Positions 35,146 to 46,952 of a stretch of DNA of 64,000 nucleotides are shown in pieces. Position numbers and translations under genes: made by a program. Within the stretch, counting starts at the first letter, position 1. Every line of letters starts with the position of its first letter. The stretch lies in NCBI GenBank assembly GCA_034359265.1, contig CP136890.1:88933501-88997500 (forward strand), read 5' to 3'. The stretch is from Canna indica (lineage: Eukaryota > Streptophyta > Magnoliopsida > Zingiberales > Cannaceae). Under the pieces are notes generated by a model. It saw only the letters and a program-made list of their open reading frames with translations. It did not search any database and was not told the DNA's origin.

Positions 35146-35560
35146 TGTCGTCTACCGAAGCCGCAGCTGCGGAACGACTCAACTCCGACTTCAAACACAC
35201 TGAAGTCAAACCAAAGATGGTCGGGAGACCCTTTCCCAACAAATCTCGGGCGTCCAGCTACCCGTCAACCGTCCGTTCGAAATCATCACCCGGAAAACAC
35301 GGTCGATGAACTCGGAAACCCCAACAAAACCCCCCCGGCAGATCTAAGGCTGCCGAGATTCTCGAAACCCTAGAAGGGGATCTCAAAGGGCTCGACTATT
35401 ATATGGATTGAAAAAAACAAGAAGACGAAGAAGAAGCAACAGCAGCGAGAGCGCGCCGCGGTTGGGCATCTCGCTACCAAGAGAGATCCCTCTCACGTGA
35501 GGAACACGGATATAAGGGCAGAGGCACGACTCCGGATCTTGTGTTGGGGTTTACTAAATT
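35146..35560 (-). promoter_or_regulatory. 5' UTR and promoter region of the sterol glucosyltransferase
   Basis: Moderately GC-rich upstream sequence reading away from the start codon at 35145. A TATA-like CATATAATAG (35396-35405 on the gene strand) would give a leader of roughly 220 nt. No further elements could be assigned with confidence. Confidence 0.4.
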
Positions 35561-38374
35561 TAATCATATAGAATTCCCACGACAGCAGTCCACGTGCGTT
35601 CTGCGCGGTGATCACCCGCACCCCTTTACTTTGAACACAAGTACCCAACTGTGGTCGGAGAAGGAATAAGCAAGTGATTTGACATACTGATTAATCGGGT
35701 AAATTGCACTTATCTTTACTCTATCAAAAACTAATTACACGAATTTTTATTTATTATTTTAAAATATTTTAATGTATTGACATTTTTTATTTTTTATTTT
35801 AACATATTTCTAAAATGTTTTATTATTTTAAAAATATTTTACATTGCCTTCTGCGTCTCCTATACGGCTATACATTTTTTAATTGTAATATAATACTATA
35901 TAGTTTTTATAGATTTTTATTCTAATACTATATTTAATATTACACCATTATTAAATTCTTGTTCACTGCCACTACACAGAAGGATTTTTTCCAACAAAAT
36001 AAACGTATGTAAAAATTATAGTGTATGTATTAAAAAGTTGATATTTCATGGATTGACTATTGAGTACGAACTTTTTTTCTTAAGTGGTGGTGGTGGTGAC
36101 AAAAATTCTATTAGCTTAAGATTGACATAAGTATTAATTTGTTACAAAAATTAATATTCATGAATCTAAAAGGGAAAGTTTTAAATTGAAATATGAATTT
36201 ATTAAATTAAGTAAAAATTTGATACGAATAATATATTTATCCAATGGAAAATGTCGTGTTTGCCCCCCCCTACTTGAGAAAACTAGCACTTTTGCATCTT
36301 TTAATATTGTTTGGAAATAATAATTTTTGTAAGATAAATAAAAGTTGTTAAGAAGAATGATAATTTAAAGTTATATATCTAACAATAAAAGGAATAATTG
36401 ACCCTACTGTGTAGTTGATAATTTGATTTATTATATAAAACTCGTGACGACGAAGAATGATGATTTATACATTATGTTTTATGTTTATGTATTATGTATA
36501 AATAATATTTATTAGGTTTTATTTGATAAAAATTACTCACGACATTACATAATTTAATTATTTTTATCTTTCTCGTTAACGGAAGTTCATATCAACAAAC
36601 GAAATCCTATGTGGCCAGTGCAGCTCGGCCACATAAGATGTCACGATGAAAAATAACACATGACAATTATGTACTGATAAGGACAATTTTGGTCCAAAAT
36701 ATATTTAAGAGATAAATTTGTATCTTTTTTAATATTTTAAGAGCAAAATTGCACACTTTTCAATACATCAGAGGCAAATTTAATTATATATATATATATT
36801 ATCATTAATGTGATTCTAATTAACACTATAAGAATGATGTTGATATCATGATATCATCTTTACTAAAATCAAGAAAATATAAGCTTGACGATTATACTTT
36901 ATATTGTAACTAAATTATTTACTCAAATATATGAATTATCAGCTTTAATCACTTGTCATTGTAATAAAAAATCAATTAACATAGTAGGAGTGAGTTCAGG
37001 TCGGGATGAGTTGAGATTTGGTATGTTTCGATCTCATTCCAATTTTGAGTCGGGACGTAAATATGTGTCACAATCTCAGTCCTAAATATGAAGCATTGTG
37101 ATTTTATCCTGATCTCGTCCCAATTTTGAATTGAGACGAGATTATCCTCGAACTTTCAGTTCGGGTCATATCAATTACTAATAATAAAAATCAAGATTAT
37201 TTTTATTTCTTTAAAATTTATCAGAAGTCATAATTAATTTATTGTCATAATAAAAAGTTAATTAATGAACTAATAAAAAGTTAATTACCCCTGTGTCATA
37301 ATTAAAAAAATTAGATATATAATTGAACTAATAAAAAGTTAATTAATGAGAAGTCATAATTAATTTATTGTCAATCAAATATATATATAATTTCTTACGA
37401 GCTTACCCCTGTGTACCAAACAACAGATTATACCATTAATTAAACCTATGGTAATATAAAAATATCAAAATGACACTTGAATGAAATTACACTATTTACG
37501 CAAACCACCTCATTCTCTATTTTTCTTTTTTTTTAAATACTAATCCCTGACATTTATACCCATTAATTTAACATTTTAAAAAAGAAAAAAACTAATGAAA
37601 CAAAAATGCAAAAACTTAATCTGACCACTTCATGATTAAAAACAAACCCTCTCCTCTAAAACATGTCATATTAGTTATATTTGAAGTCTACTATATATCT
37701 AAAAAATAAAGTAAAATCGGAATTTTAAATATTAAAAGAAAAACTAACAATTAAACCAACTATCAACATGAAGAAAATAATAATAATTTTTTCAAATATA
37801 GAATCATGAGTAAAAAATAAAAAATGGTGGACGATGGCAATTTTGTTTGATAATTAAGAAACTTAATCCCCAGCCACTTGCTCTCTTTTTCTTAATCTAC
37901 TCCATCTGATTCGTATCTGATGTGTTTTAAAAATTAATATAAATATAAATGTGAGTTATTTGACTAATGTAAATCATTATTTTTATTATTAAATATTTGC
38001 AAAAGAAAAGAAAAAAACGCCACAATGACCGGCTTTGAGTCATTCAACTGCAACGGTGTGGCAGAGCAGCGCGATAGCTTGCGGCACGTGGAACAGCTGT
38101 CGCACCCATTAATTATTATTTTATTATTACATGCCATGTATAAAGGGTTACGTAGTTATGTCAGTCTGATACATTTTTCTCATTTTAGTCGTCGTAATTA
38201 AGTTAGAAAATATCAATTAGGTTCTTCCGTCCATAAATAGTTAGATTGCATGGGGTGCCTATTATTTTGTTATTTTCCAACTACTCACTGCATAAATATG
38301 CGAGTTTAGGAATATCAACGAAGCAAGTTTGGAGTTGATAGTGTCATCCCCACACCTATTTACTAAACATATCT
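35561..38374. other. AT-rich intergenic spacer
   Basis: No gene was recognised. There is a short local repeat of TGAACTAATAAAAAGTTAAT at 37264 and 37325. A near-palindromic stretch around 37010-37150 alternates GAGTCGGGACG-like and CGTCCCAATTTTGA-like motifs. The segment ends at the outer CACTA terminus at 38375. Confidence 0.5.
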
Positions 38375-39719
38375 CACTACTAGAAATTGAGTCTTCAGCA
38401 ACGGCCGCTCAAGTCATTGCTATTTGCAACGGCATTTTTATGGTCGCCCAAGCCGTTGCAGATATATTGTATATGCAACGACTTTCTAACGGACATGCGA
38501 GCTATTGCTGATAACTTTAATTATCAGCAACAGTTTACTAACGAATAAGTGAGTCATTGCTGATGATAACTTATCAGCAACGGCTTTCTAACGGGTGAGT
38601 GAGTTGTTGCTGATAATTTTATATAGGTCGCAGATCGCGCCCGCCCCTTCTTCCTCCTCCTGCTGCCGCCGCCTCCTCCTCCCGCCTCTCACCGTCGCTG
38701 CTGATGCCGACGCCGTCGAGCTGCCGCTGCCGACACTGTCGTCCGTCCTTGATCGCCGATTTCAGGTATTCCTCGTCGCCCGGCCTTTTCTTCCCGTTGC
38801 GGCCGGCAGGAAATCTGACTAAAACCCTATTTTTAGGGTTTTGACCGGCGGCGAACGGCCGATGGCCGCCGCCGGAGCTTGTACAATGTCCGGACACTGT
38901 ACTCTGGCACCGAAAATCGTAGTTTTAGATTTATTTATTTTATTAATTATTTAATTAATTATTTAATTTGTTAGATTAATTTTTAGTTTAATTTAGTTAG
39001 ATTAATATATAATAATGGTAGGTTAATTATTTAAATTAATGAAAATGATGTAGATTAATATTAATTAATTAGTTAAAATATTATGAATTAGCCCAAAGTT
39101 GTCCTCAATGGACTCGCGTCGAAATTGTCCACTTCGAAAGCGCGCCGAAATAGTTCATTTTGGACTCCCGCCGAAATCGTTTAATTTGGACTCGTGTCGG
39201 AATTGTCCAATATGGACTCGAACTTACTCGAAACATTTAGAAAATAATCATCCATCCGACGAGTTGATATGTTTCACGTACGCATCGACGAGTCGAATAT
39301 GATTTAGCAAAACCTTAGATCCGTTCGGGGATTGTATGTTCGTGTAAAAGAAATAGATGATATTTTATACGACGTATAATTCTTGAATTGTCCCTTATTG
39401 GACAATTTGAGAATATAGTTATTTGTACTGCACTTACGTTTTACTTTTAATCGTTAACTAATTATTCTAAATTTCGGCAGCATCTCTCTTGTTCTCCGAT
39501 ACGCGCCCAGATGATATGCGCATTCGGAGAACTGTAGGGAGATGCTGCCGAAATTTAAAATAAAGATAGCGGTTAAAATAAGTACTTAGTGCAATATGTC
39601 CGGTCGTGGTTATCGTCGCATGAGAGCTTCAGAGTCTCCGATCGGTGAGACTCCAACACTTACTCATGCTGCTGATCCTCCTGTTGTTGATCCTCATATC
39701 GATGATACTGCCGATGCTA

Positions 39720-40110
39720 CACTACTAGAAAAATGGTCATCAGCAACGGCTCATGCCGTTGCTGAAGCGAATCAGCAACGACTGAGCCGTTGCAATAGCG
39801 CCGTGACAGAAAGTCGCGTTGCTGATGACTTAGCAACGGATCAGCAACGGCCGCTCGGGCCGTCGCTCAAAACATTATCAGCAACGGCCGCTGGGCCGTC
39901 GCTAAAAATATTATCAGCAACTGTTTTGCCACAGACCCGGAGCCGTTGCTGATACCATTAATAGCAACGGCCGCTGAGTCCGTAGCAACACCGTTAGTAA
40001 AACTCCGTCGCTAAGCCGTTGCTGTAGGTCATCAGCAACGGCTTTCGATACACTTTTAGCAACGGCTTTCCCACGGACGCTCGTGGGAAAGCCGTTGCTG
40101 ATGACCTATA
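39720..40110. repeat. Left subterminal repeats of the inner CACTA
   Basis: Many copies of a 10-12-bp motif, CAGCAACGGC or its reverse complement GCCGTTGCTG, in both orientations within 390 bp. In En/Spm such arrays bind TNPA and are needed for transposition. Several pairs form hairpins, for example GGCTTTCCCACGGACG with its complement at 40062-40098. Confidence 0.8.
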
Positions 40111-40422
40111 CCTGCAACCAGAAAATTTGAAAATTTCAAATTTCCATTGATACATTGATACATTTATCTGATACATAACTCACACACTCATACCCTTATA
40201 CACACATTCATTCACACATCACAAACATCTCATACACATTCATTCACACATCACAAACACACCAAGATATACATCAAAACAATTATATTTATATTCATAA
40301 TTATCCACGATAGTATAAACACAATTCAAATGCAAAATTGAAGTATCAACATCTCAGTAACATAGTCAATATAAATTAAACAAGTTCAATATCTCAGTAA
40401 CAAAGTCAATATAAACAAAATC

Positions 40423-41969
40423 TCACGATGACGATGGAGGATGGCCTGGATCATATGGCGGGGTCTGGAATGCTCGAGTGTACACCAGCGTGGACTGACT
40501 CGAGGATGATGGATTAGATGATGCCGAAGAGATGCCTGCTTCGGGGTGACCTGACAAGTTGCGTAGCATAGCTTCTATATTCACCATCGTCTGACTCTGG
40601 CGCTCCATCAACTCAGTCTGACGCGCGACCGTCTCCTCTAGTGTCCTTATCCTATTACTATGATCATAACTGGATCTGGAGGTGGACGGCCGCTCATCAA
40701 CGACCGGAGGGGTCGGTGCCCCAAGTGGCCCTAGTACGGCTCGAGCATGACCACTATCTGCGAAGCCATATACGCGGCCATGGTCCCAGCCAACTGCGGC
40801 CTCGACCCACGATGCTGCGTCAAAGTCCTCGGGGGTACCCCCACGCTGCACCACCGTCTGGCTGTAGGTCTCCTACTCGAGTTTGATTTTTTGTTTAATA
40901 TTTATCATAAAACTTAAATTATAAATATATAATGAATAATTTAAATAAATATATAGTTACCATAATGTATGCAGCACGGTTGTCGATGTACTCCCCCGTC
41001 CCATGTGCTCGACGGTGAGTCCGCTCAAACACCGCCATCGGGGGAGGATCGCTGGACAGTCCCGTCATCCGACACCATCGTCTATATTTACAAAACATAA
41101 TACATTAATTAGTACACATAGTAATAAATAAAATATATAATTAAAAGGTATACTTACCATACGGTTCGTGTGCACTGCAAATGCAATAGAGCCGCCGGTG
41201 TGACGCGCTGCTCCCCCCGACATGCGATTTCTAGCCGCATTCCGAGAAACCTCCTGCCATCGATCCGTCGACCATATCCCCACGAGCTGGTCCCATATAT
41301 TCGGAGTAATCCAACCGGGGCCGTATCCCCGAGTCTCCGCGATGTTAGTGGTCCCAGCTCGGGCCATCGCCTGGGACCGAGCCTGCCCCAGCTGCCCGTT
41401 GTACCTTGCCCGGGAAATAGCCTCCCAGGCAGCGTAAATGAAGGGCATCTGGTCCTCGGCCCATGTATAGCGAGCCTGCAAAATAATAATATCAGTACCA
41501 ATATTAATATATCATCATGCATGTAAAAAAAATAATAATACGTGCCTCAAACTCGCGCCATAACATGTCGACGTGCTCGCTAGGCACGTGAGACCACGTA
41601 GGCCATGCCCCGTGCTTGTATCGTCGAATAGTAGAAGAAATGCTCCTCGGCACTTCTTCTTGCTCGAACCTGCACAACAAAAATAAATTTTAATATTATA
41701 TTATGATATAATGAATTTTTAATGATTCATAATTCATGATATATTACATACCGCTCCCCAATCACGCTAATCAATCTACGTGACTCTGTGGCTGGTGGAG
41801 ACTGCCACCTGTTCGGCCCGCGTGGCCGCCTACGTCTGGATGTACTAGCCTCGGCAGTATCATCCTCATGAGGATCAGCAACAGGAGGATCAGCAGCATG
41901 AGTAAGTGCTGGAGTCTCACCGATCGGAGACTCCGAAACTCTCCTGCGTCGATAACCACGACTAGACAT
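40423..41969 (-). CDS. Second CACTA gene, plant Ptta/En/Spm transposase family (TNPA-like role)
   Basis: Exons on the minus strand: 41969-41752 (MSSRGYRRRRVSESPIGETP...), about 41668-41547 (FEQEEVPRSISSTIRRYKHG to MLWREFE), 41475-41158, about 41078-40958, and 40872-40423 (TGA stop). The 106-residue third exon carries the family signature around STDRWQEVSRNAARNRMSGG and HTGGS. The last exon has a heptad-like segment (IRTLEETVARQTELMERQSQ), a probable coiled coil. Two joins are not clean. The exon 2 donor appears to be GC (GAG/GCACGT), and the frame across the exon 3-4 join was not resolved. By analogy with Spm tnpA it should bind the subterminal motifs; this is inference. Confidence 0.75.
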
Positions 41970-42044
41970 ATCTGTCGAACAGACATATAATCAGATTATT
42001 GTATAAATAGTAGAGATATATTTAATAAAATATATATTTTACAA

Positions 42045-45000
42045 TTATTCTTCATCATCTGAATAATAGTCTTCGAATTCTTCTTCTTCTTCCTCTTCTT
42101 CCTCTTCTTCCTCTTCTTCATCTTCAGCTTCCTCAATTTCATGATCGTCATCATCAGCATATTCAACTTCTAATTGAATTGACGTTGTGTCTGCATCCTC
42201 GAGTATTGGAATAATACGATCCACAACAGGAAGATCATCTTCTTGATAGAAACCAGGAGGATCATTTTCTCTTACTATCGGATCAATTTTTCCTCTACCT
42301 TTTGTCTTACAGACTACACGCCAATCCGCTCTATCTTTATTTCGAGCCGGATACTTCGCGTAATATACTTGTTCGGCTTGTGATGCCAATATAAAAGGCT
42401 CATTTGCTGCCAATTTCGACTTGTAATTAACCTCAACAAGTTTGTATTTTGGATGAACTTTCATGTCCCTTTCTGTTGTATCGAACCAATGACATCTAAA
42501 TAGGATCACTGATTTCAAGCCGAAGTAGTGCAACTCTATCACTTCTTCCATCAGTCCATAAAAATCCATATCACATTCAACATAGGTTGTCCCTTTCACG
42601 CAGACCCCAGCATTCATCGTCTTCTTTGCAAATGAATATTCAACCGTGTGAAATTTATACCCGTTAACAAAATATCCGCTATAGCACGACACAAGTCGCG
42701 ACGGTCCACTACCAAACTCAAATATTCTTTCATCTATTTCAGCTCTGTGATCTTTGCTGTAAGTCTGAATCCAAGTAGGGAAATCACGATTCCGTAATGT
42801 CTCCAATTCTTGATCGTTGTGAATAGAGTATTTTTGCACCATCTCAATGTCAAATATTTCAATAAATTGTTCAATCTCTGGACAATTGAGTAATACATAC
42901 AAGTGTGTCAAATGATACTCTTCATCGCTTAAGTGTCGAGATGGACGAGAACCAAAAGCACGACCAGAGTGACAAAATATATTTAAACGTCCATCTGAAT
43001 GTCGAACACCCCCGTCGTCGTTACGTGGAAGACGATCAAATCTTGTCTGTACTATCGATTCAAAATAAAATGAGCAGAATGTTGAAATTTCTTGGATGAT
43101 ATACGATTCAGATATTGATCCTTCAACAACTGCGGTGTTCTTTACTTTTTTCTTCAGACGATTCATGTATCTTTTAAATAAGTACATCCAACGATATTGA
43201 ACGGGGCCACCAACTCGTGCCTCGTATGCCAAGTGTATCGGTAGATGCTCCATCGAGTCAAAAAATGCAGGAGGGAAAAACTGCTCCAGTTTGCATATGA
43301 TTTCAACAATATTATTTTCAAGTGTTGACATATCTTCGACTCGAAGGACATTTGCACAGATGCTTCTAAAAAACATACTTAATTCAGTCAACGGACCCCA
43401 AATATTATCAGGTAGAAGATCTCGAAATGCGATCAGAAGTAATCTCTGCATGAATACATGACAATCATGGCTCTTCATCCTTGATATTTTGCAATCATCG
43501 ACGTTCACACATCGAGATAAGTTTGAAGCATATCCATCGGGTAATCTGAGTTCTTTTACCCATTGACAAACATCTTTGATCTGTTGTTTATTTAACACAT
43601 ATAGGGCCTTCGGTTTCAGATATCGTCTGTTGACCTCTTGTAACTCCAACTCTGGTCTTTTACAAAGTATTTTCATATCATGTCGGGCTTTGACATTATC
43701 TTTAGTTTTTCCAGAAATATCCATCACAGTGTTGAAAATATTATCAAACACATTTTTTTCAATGTGCATGACATCTAAATTATGTCGAATCAATAATGAA
43801 CTCCAATAGGGCAATTCCCAAAAGATACTTTTTTTCACCCAGTTGTGTGTTTGGCCAAAACCTGACACTCTTTCATTGCGACCAAATACTATATCTGGAA
43901 GTGCTGAAACACGTGCTAACATTTGTTCACCAGACAACATCGGTGGTGGCCCATCTCTTTCGACTCTGCCCTTAGTAAATTTATTACGATTCCTTCGATA
44001 CTGGTGATGAACCGGTAGGAATCGACGATGACAATCAAAGAATGAGATTTTTCGTCCGTTCTGAAGACTGATTGATTTAGAGTGTTCCATACAATACGGG
44101 CAAGAGAGTCGGCCGTGAGTGCTCCAACCCGACAACATGCCGTACGCAGGGAAATCATTGATTGTCCACAAGACCGCGGCCTTTAAATTGAAGTTTTGCT
44201 TCCGATGACAATCATAAGTGACAGCTCCCTCAGTCCACAATGTTTTCAATTCATCTATCAAGGGTCTGAGAAATATGTCAATTTCTTTTCGCGGACCCTT
44301 AGGACCCGGAATAATCATCGAAAGATAAATAAATTCATCTTTCATGCACATTGACGGTGGCAAATTATAAACTGTCAGCAGCACTGGCCAAACTGAATAA
44401 GGAGTTGCAGAATATCCAAACGGATTAAAACCATCTGTGCACAATCCCAATCTGATATTTCTAGTATCCATAGCAAATGAAGGATAACATGTATCCAAAT
44501 GTTTCCATGCTTCACTGTCAGATGGATGAGTCATTACTGTATCATCACGACTTCTTGCATGCCAACTCATGTAGGGGGCTGTCTTTTCCGACATGAATAA
44601 TCTTTGAAGCCTCGGTGTTAATGGAAAATACCGAAGCACCTTAAACGGGATATTTTTCTGTCGGACCGATTTCTTCTCCTTGTAACGAGGGTGTTGGCAT
44701 ACAGGGCATTTATCCAACTGCACATTTTCTTTATAATATAAAATGCAGTTATTTTGGCACGCGTGTATTTTTTCGTACCCAAGCCCCAATTTTCTCATTA
44801 GCTTTTTAGTCTTATAAAAAGTAGGCTCAAACTTGTTATCAGTAGGCAGCATTCCATTAATCAATCCAGCAATCCGATCATACGCAACTCCGCTGATATT
44901 ACAATCGGCATTGATGTTTAAGAGCTGTGTCATTGCTGAAAACCTAGTGTATTTAGGAGAATTCTCATACAAAGGTTCATCGGCAGCTTTCAACATCTCG

Positions 45001-45536
45001 TAAAATTCTGCAGCTTCTTTATTCGGTAATTCAATCTCTACCGCAGCCCCTACTTCTGTGATATCAACCGCTGTAGTATCTGGTGGGACTGATGTCTGAA
45101 GAACTGGCCGATCAACATTATCATTCAGGCGAAATTGACCCCCAAGACTATCAAGTATCATAGTTCTATAGGGATTACATTGACCGGATGAAGAAGCACC
45201 AGCAGAGGAAGATTCACCATATGTCTGAACGATAGGATTGCTCGACGTCCCGACTTCGCGTGACTCCCCGTGACAAGTCCATAGAAAATATCTTGGTGCA
45301 AATCCTTTGCTATATAGATGCAGAGTGACAGTCTCCCGATCCAAAAATCGTCCATTCGAACAAATGCGGCACAGACATCGGATTTGATCACCCATGCTAA
45401 CGAAATTCCGATTCGAATAGGCGAAATTTAGGAAGTACATTACGCCTAATCGAAACTCATTCGTTAAAGCTCCACGATCAAGACGTCGGTACATCCAACT
45501 TCGATCAGCCGACATGATTCTGTCAATCAATGACAA
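42045..45536 (-). CDS. CACTA TNP2-type transposase (TNPD-like), intact
   Basis: A single 1163-residue frame encoding the catalytic protein of a CACTA element. Recognisable parts: an N-terminal transposase-associated domain (residues about 10-95, RSWMYRRLDRG ... CRICSNGRF ... WTCHGE), and a Cys pair CPVCQHPRY near residue 275. The tnp2 core (about 300-500) includes YMSWHARSRDD, GLCTDGFNPFG, WPVLLTVYNLPP and FPAYGMLSGWSTHGRLSCPY. A DUF4218-type block (about 700-800) has FFRSICANVL and PIHLAYEARVGGPVQYRWMY. A DUF4216-type block lies near residue 1010. The C-terminus is an acidic tail with a 14-residue Glu run. It lies 75 bp upstream of the second gene on the same strand, suggesting one primary transcript as in Spm. 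No stop or frameshift was seen. Confidence 0.93.
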   Translation of the reverse strand: MSLIDRIMSADRSWMYRRLDRGALTNEFRLGVMYFLNFAYSNRNFVSMGDQIRCLCRICSNGRFLDRETVTLHLYSKGFAPRYFLWTCHGESREVGTSSNPIVQTYGESSSAGASSSGQCNPYRTMILDSLGGQFRLNDNVDRPVLQTSVPPDTTAVDITEVGAAVEIELPNKEAAEFYEMLKAADEPLYENSPKYTRFSAMTQLLNINADCNISGVAYDRIAGLINGMLPTDNKFEPTFYKTKKLMRKLGLGYEKIHACQNNCILYYKENVQLDKCPVCQHPRYKEKKSVRQKNIPFKVLRYFPLTPRLQRLFMSEKTAPYMSWHARSRDDTVMTHPSDSEAWKHLDTCYPSFAMDTRNIRLGLCTDGFNPFGYSATPYSVWPVLLTVYNLPPSMCMKDEFIYLSMIIPGPKGPRKEIDIFLRPLIDELKTLWTEGAVTYDCHRKQNFNLKAAVLWTINDFPAYGMLSGWSTHGRLSCPYCMEHSKSISLQNGRKISFFDCHRRFLPVHHQYRRNRNKFTKGRVERDGPPPMLSGEQMLARVSALPDIVFGRNERVSGFGQTHNWVKKSIFWELPYWSSLLIRHNLDVMHIEKNVFDNIFNTVMDISGKTKDNVKARHDMKILCKRPELELQEVNRRYLKPKALYVLNKQQIKDVCQWVKELRLPDGYASNLSRCVNVDDCKISRMKSHDCHVFMQRLLLIAFRDLLPDNIWGPLTELSMFFRSICANVLRVEDMSTLENNIVEIICKLEQFFPPAFFDSMEHLPIHLAYEARVGGPVQYRWMYLFKRYMNRLKKKVKNTAVVEGSISESYIIQEISTFCSFYFESIVQTRFDRLPRNDDGGVRHSDGRLNIFCHSGRAFGSRPSRHLSDEEYHLTHLYVLLNCPEIEQFIEIFDIEMVQKYSIHNDQELETLRNRDFPTWIQTYSKDHRAEIDERIFEFGSGPSRLVSCYSGYFVNGYKFHTVEYSFAKKTMNAGVCVKGTTYVECDMDFYGLMEEVIELHYFGLKSVILFRCHWFDTTERDMKVHPKYKLVEVNYKSKLAANEPFILASQAEQVYYAKYPARNKDRADWRVVCKTKGRGKIDPIVRENDPPGFYQEDDLPVVDRIIPILEDADTTSIQLEVEYADDDDHEIEEAEDEEEEEEEEEEEEEEFEDYYSDDEE

Positions 45537-45988
45537 TTTCTTTGGTTAATGTCTTTAGGTGAGATTGTCCTATTCCATTCGGGATTTATGTTATTCGTAC
45601 TGCACTTACATTTTTATTTTAACTGTTAACTAATTATTCTAAATTTCGACAGCATCTCCCTACAGTTCTCCGAATACGCATATCATCTGGGCGCGTATCG
45701 GAGAACAAGAGAGATGTTGCCGAATTTTAGAATAATTAGTTAACAGTTAAAATAAAAACGTAAGTGCAGTACAAATAACTATATTCCCAAATTGTCCAAT
45801 CAGGGACAATTCAAGAATTGTACGTCGTATAAAAGATCATCTACTTCTTTTACACGAACATACAATCCCCGAACGGATCTAAGGTTTTGCTAAATCATAT
45901 CCGATTCGTCGATGCGTACGTGAAACATATCAACTCGTCGGATGGATGATTATTTTCTAAATGTTTCGAGACAGTTCGAGTCCATATT

Positions 45989-46248
45989 GGACGATTTCGG
46001 CGCGCGTCCGAAGTGGACGATTCCGGCGCGAGTCCGAAGTGGACGATTCCGACGCGAGTCCGAATTGGACGATTCCGGAGCGCGTCCGAAGTGGACGATT
46101 CCGGCGCGAGTCCGAATTGGACGATTTCGGCGCGCGTCCGAAGTGGACGATTCCGGCGCGAGTCCGAATTGGACGATTCCGGCGCGAGTCCGAATTGGAC
46201 GATTCCGGCGCACGTCCGATGTGGACGATTCCGGTGCGCGTCCGAAAT
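45989..46248 (+). repeat. 26-bp minisatellite, ten units, in the inner CACTA leader
   Basis: Ten consecutive 26-bp units of the type GGACGATTCCGGCGCGAGTC plus CGAATT, varying mainly at GCGA/GCGC and AAGT/AATT. Because 26 is not a multiple of three, all three frames stay open through it and produce spurious repetitive peptides on both strands. It lies between the TATA-like site at 46638 and the transposase start at 45536. A decayed version is at about 39100-39230 in the outer element. Confidence 0.9.
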
Positions 46249-46636
46249 TAATCTAAACCCTAATAATTAATCTAACAAATTAAACAATTAATCTAAACAA
46301 TTAATTAACATTTATAAAATAATTAATTAACAGTTTCAAAACAATAATATATATATATATATATATTCTGGCGCCGGAGTCCACCCTCCGGCGCCGGCAT
46401 ATAGTGGCCGGACACACTGTCCGGCCACTGTAGAAGGTCCGGCGGCGGCCGAAACCCTAGAAATAGGGTTTCGGTCGGATTTTAACATCTCCGGCCGAAA
46501 CGGTATAGGCCGGCCGATCAACATACCAGCAACAGCGGCAGCGAGAGGCGTCGGCGTCGGCAGCAGCGGCGAGAGGTGTCGGCAGGAGCGGCGGCGGCAG
46601 CAGCGGGAGGAAGAAGGGTCGGGCGCGAGAGCGTGC

Positions 46637-46647
46637 CCTATATAAAC
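46637..46647 (-). promoter_or_regulatory. TATA-like site of the inner CACTA transcription unit
   Basis: GTTTATATAGG on the minus strand, just inside the right subterminal array and upstream of the GC-rich leader and the transposase gene. The outer element has TTTATATAGG at the equivalent place (38618-38627). Conservation of position between the two elements supports promoter use. The leader to the transposase ATG would be about 1.1 kb and may contain an intron. Confidence 0.55.
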
Positions 46648-46952
46648 TTATCAGCAACGACTCACTCGCCCGTTAGAAAGCCGTTGCTGATAAGGTATCA
46701 TCAGCAATGGCTCACTTATCCGTTAGCAAGCCGTTGCCGAAGATTAAATAATCAGCAACGGCTCGTCTTTCCGTCAGAAAGCCGTTGCTGATAATTAAAA
46801 TAATCCGCAACGGCTCGGTTATCCGTTAGAACGCCGTTGCAGATACAGATATCTGCAACGGCTCGGGCGGCCGTAAGAATGCCGTTGTAAATAGCAACGG
46901 CTTGAGCGGCCGTTGCTGATAGCCGTTGCTGAAGACCAAGTTTCTAGTAGTG
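46648..46952. repeat. Right subterminal repeats of the inner CACTA
   Basis: Repeated ATCAGCAACGGCTC and AAGCCGTTGCTGAT motifs in alternating orientation, about ten in 300 bp, ending in TTTCTAGTAGTG. The pattern matches the left end of the outer element (38375-38600), which fixes the relative orientation of the two transposons. Confidence 0.8.

Larger units (their letters stand above)
39720..46952 (-). mobile_element. Inner CACTA (En/Spm) transposon, apparently complete
   Basis: It is 7233 bp. Terminal inverted repeats begin CACTACTAGAAA on both ends, extend imperfectly to about 30 bp, and run into CAGCAACGGCT. The flanking 3-mers CTA (39717-39719 and 46953-46955) are the CACTA-type target duplication. 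Removing one copy restores the reading frame of the disrupted outer gene. It contains an uninterrupted TNP2-type transposase, a second gene of Ptta/En/Spm type, a TATA-bearing leader, a 26-bp repeat block, and subterminal motif arrays at both ends. All elements required for autonomy appear present, but mobility is inferred. Confidence 0.92.

Noticed and set aside
40641..41526. Plus-strand open frames of 70-118 codons
   Set aside because: They are antisense shadows of the GC-rich exons of the second CACTA gene.
45989..46248. CRISPR-like regular repeats
   Set aside because: The repeats are directly adjacent without unique spacers and lie inside a plant transposon.
45942..46270. Several overlapping repetitive open frames on both strands
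   Set aside because: They arise from the 26-bp minisatellite, whose period keeps all frames open. There is no protein family, and the encoded peptides are only shifts of one repeat.
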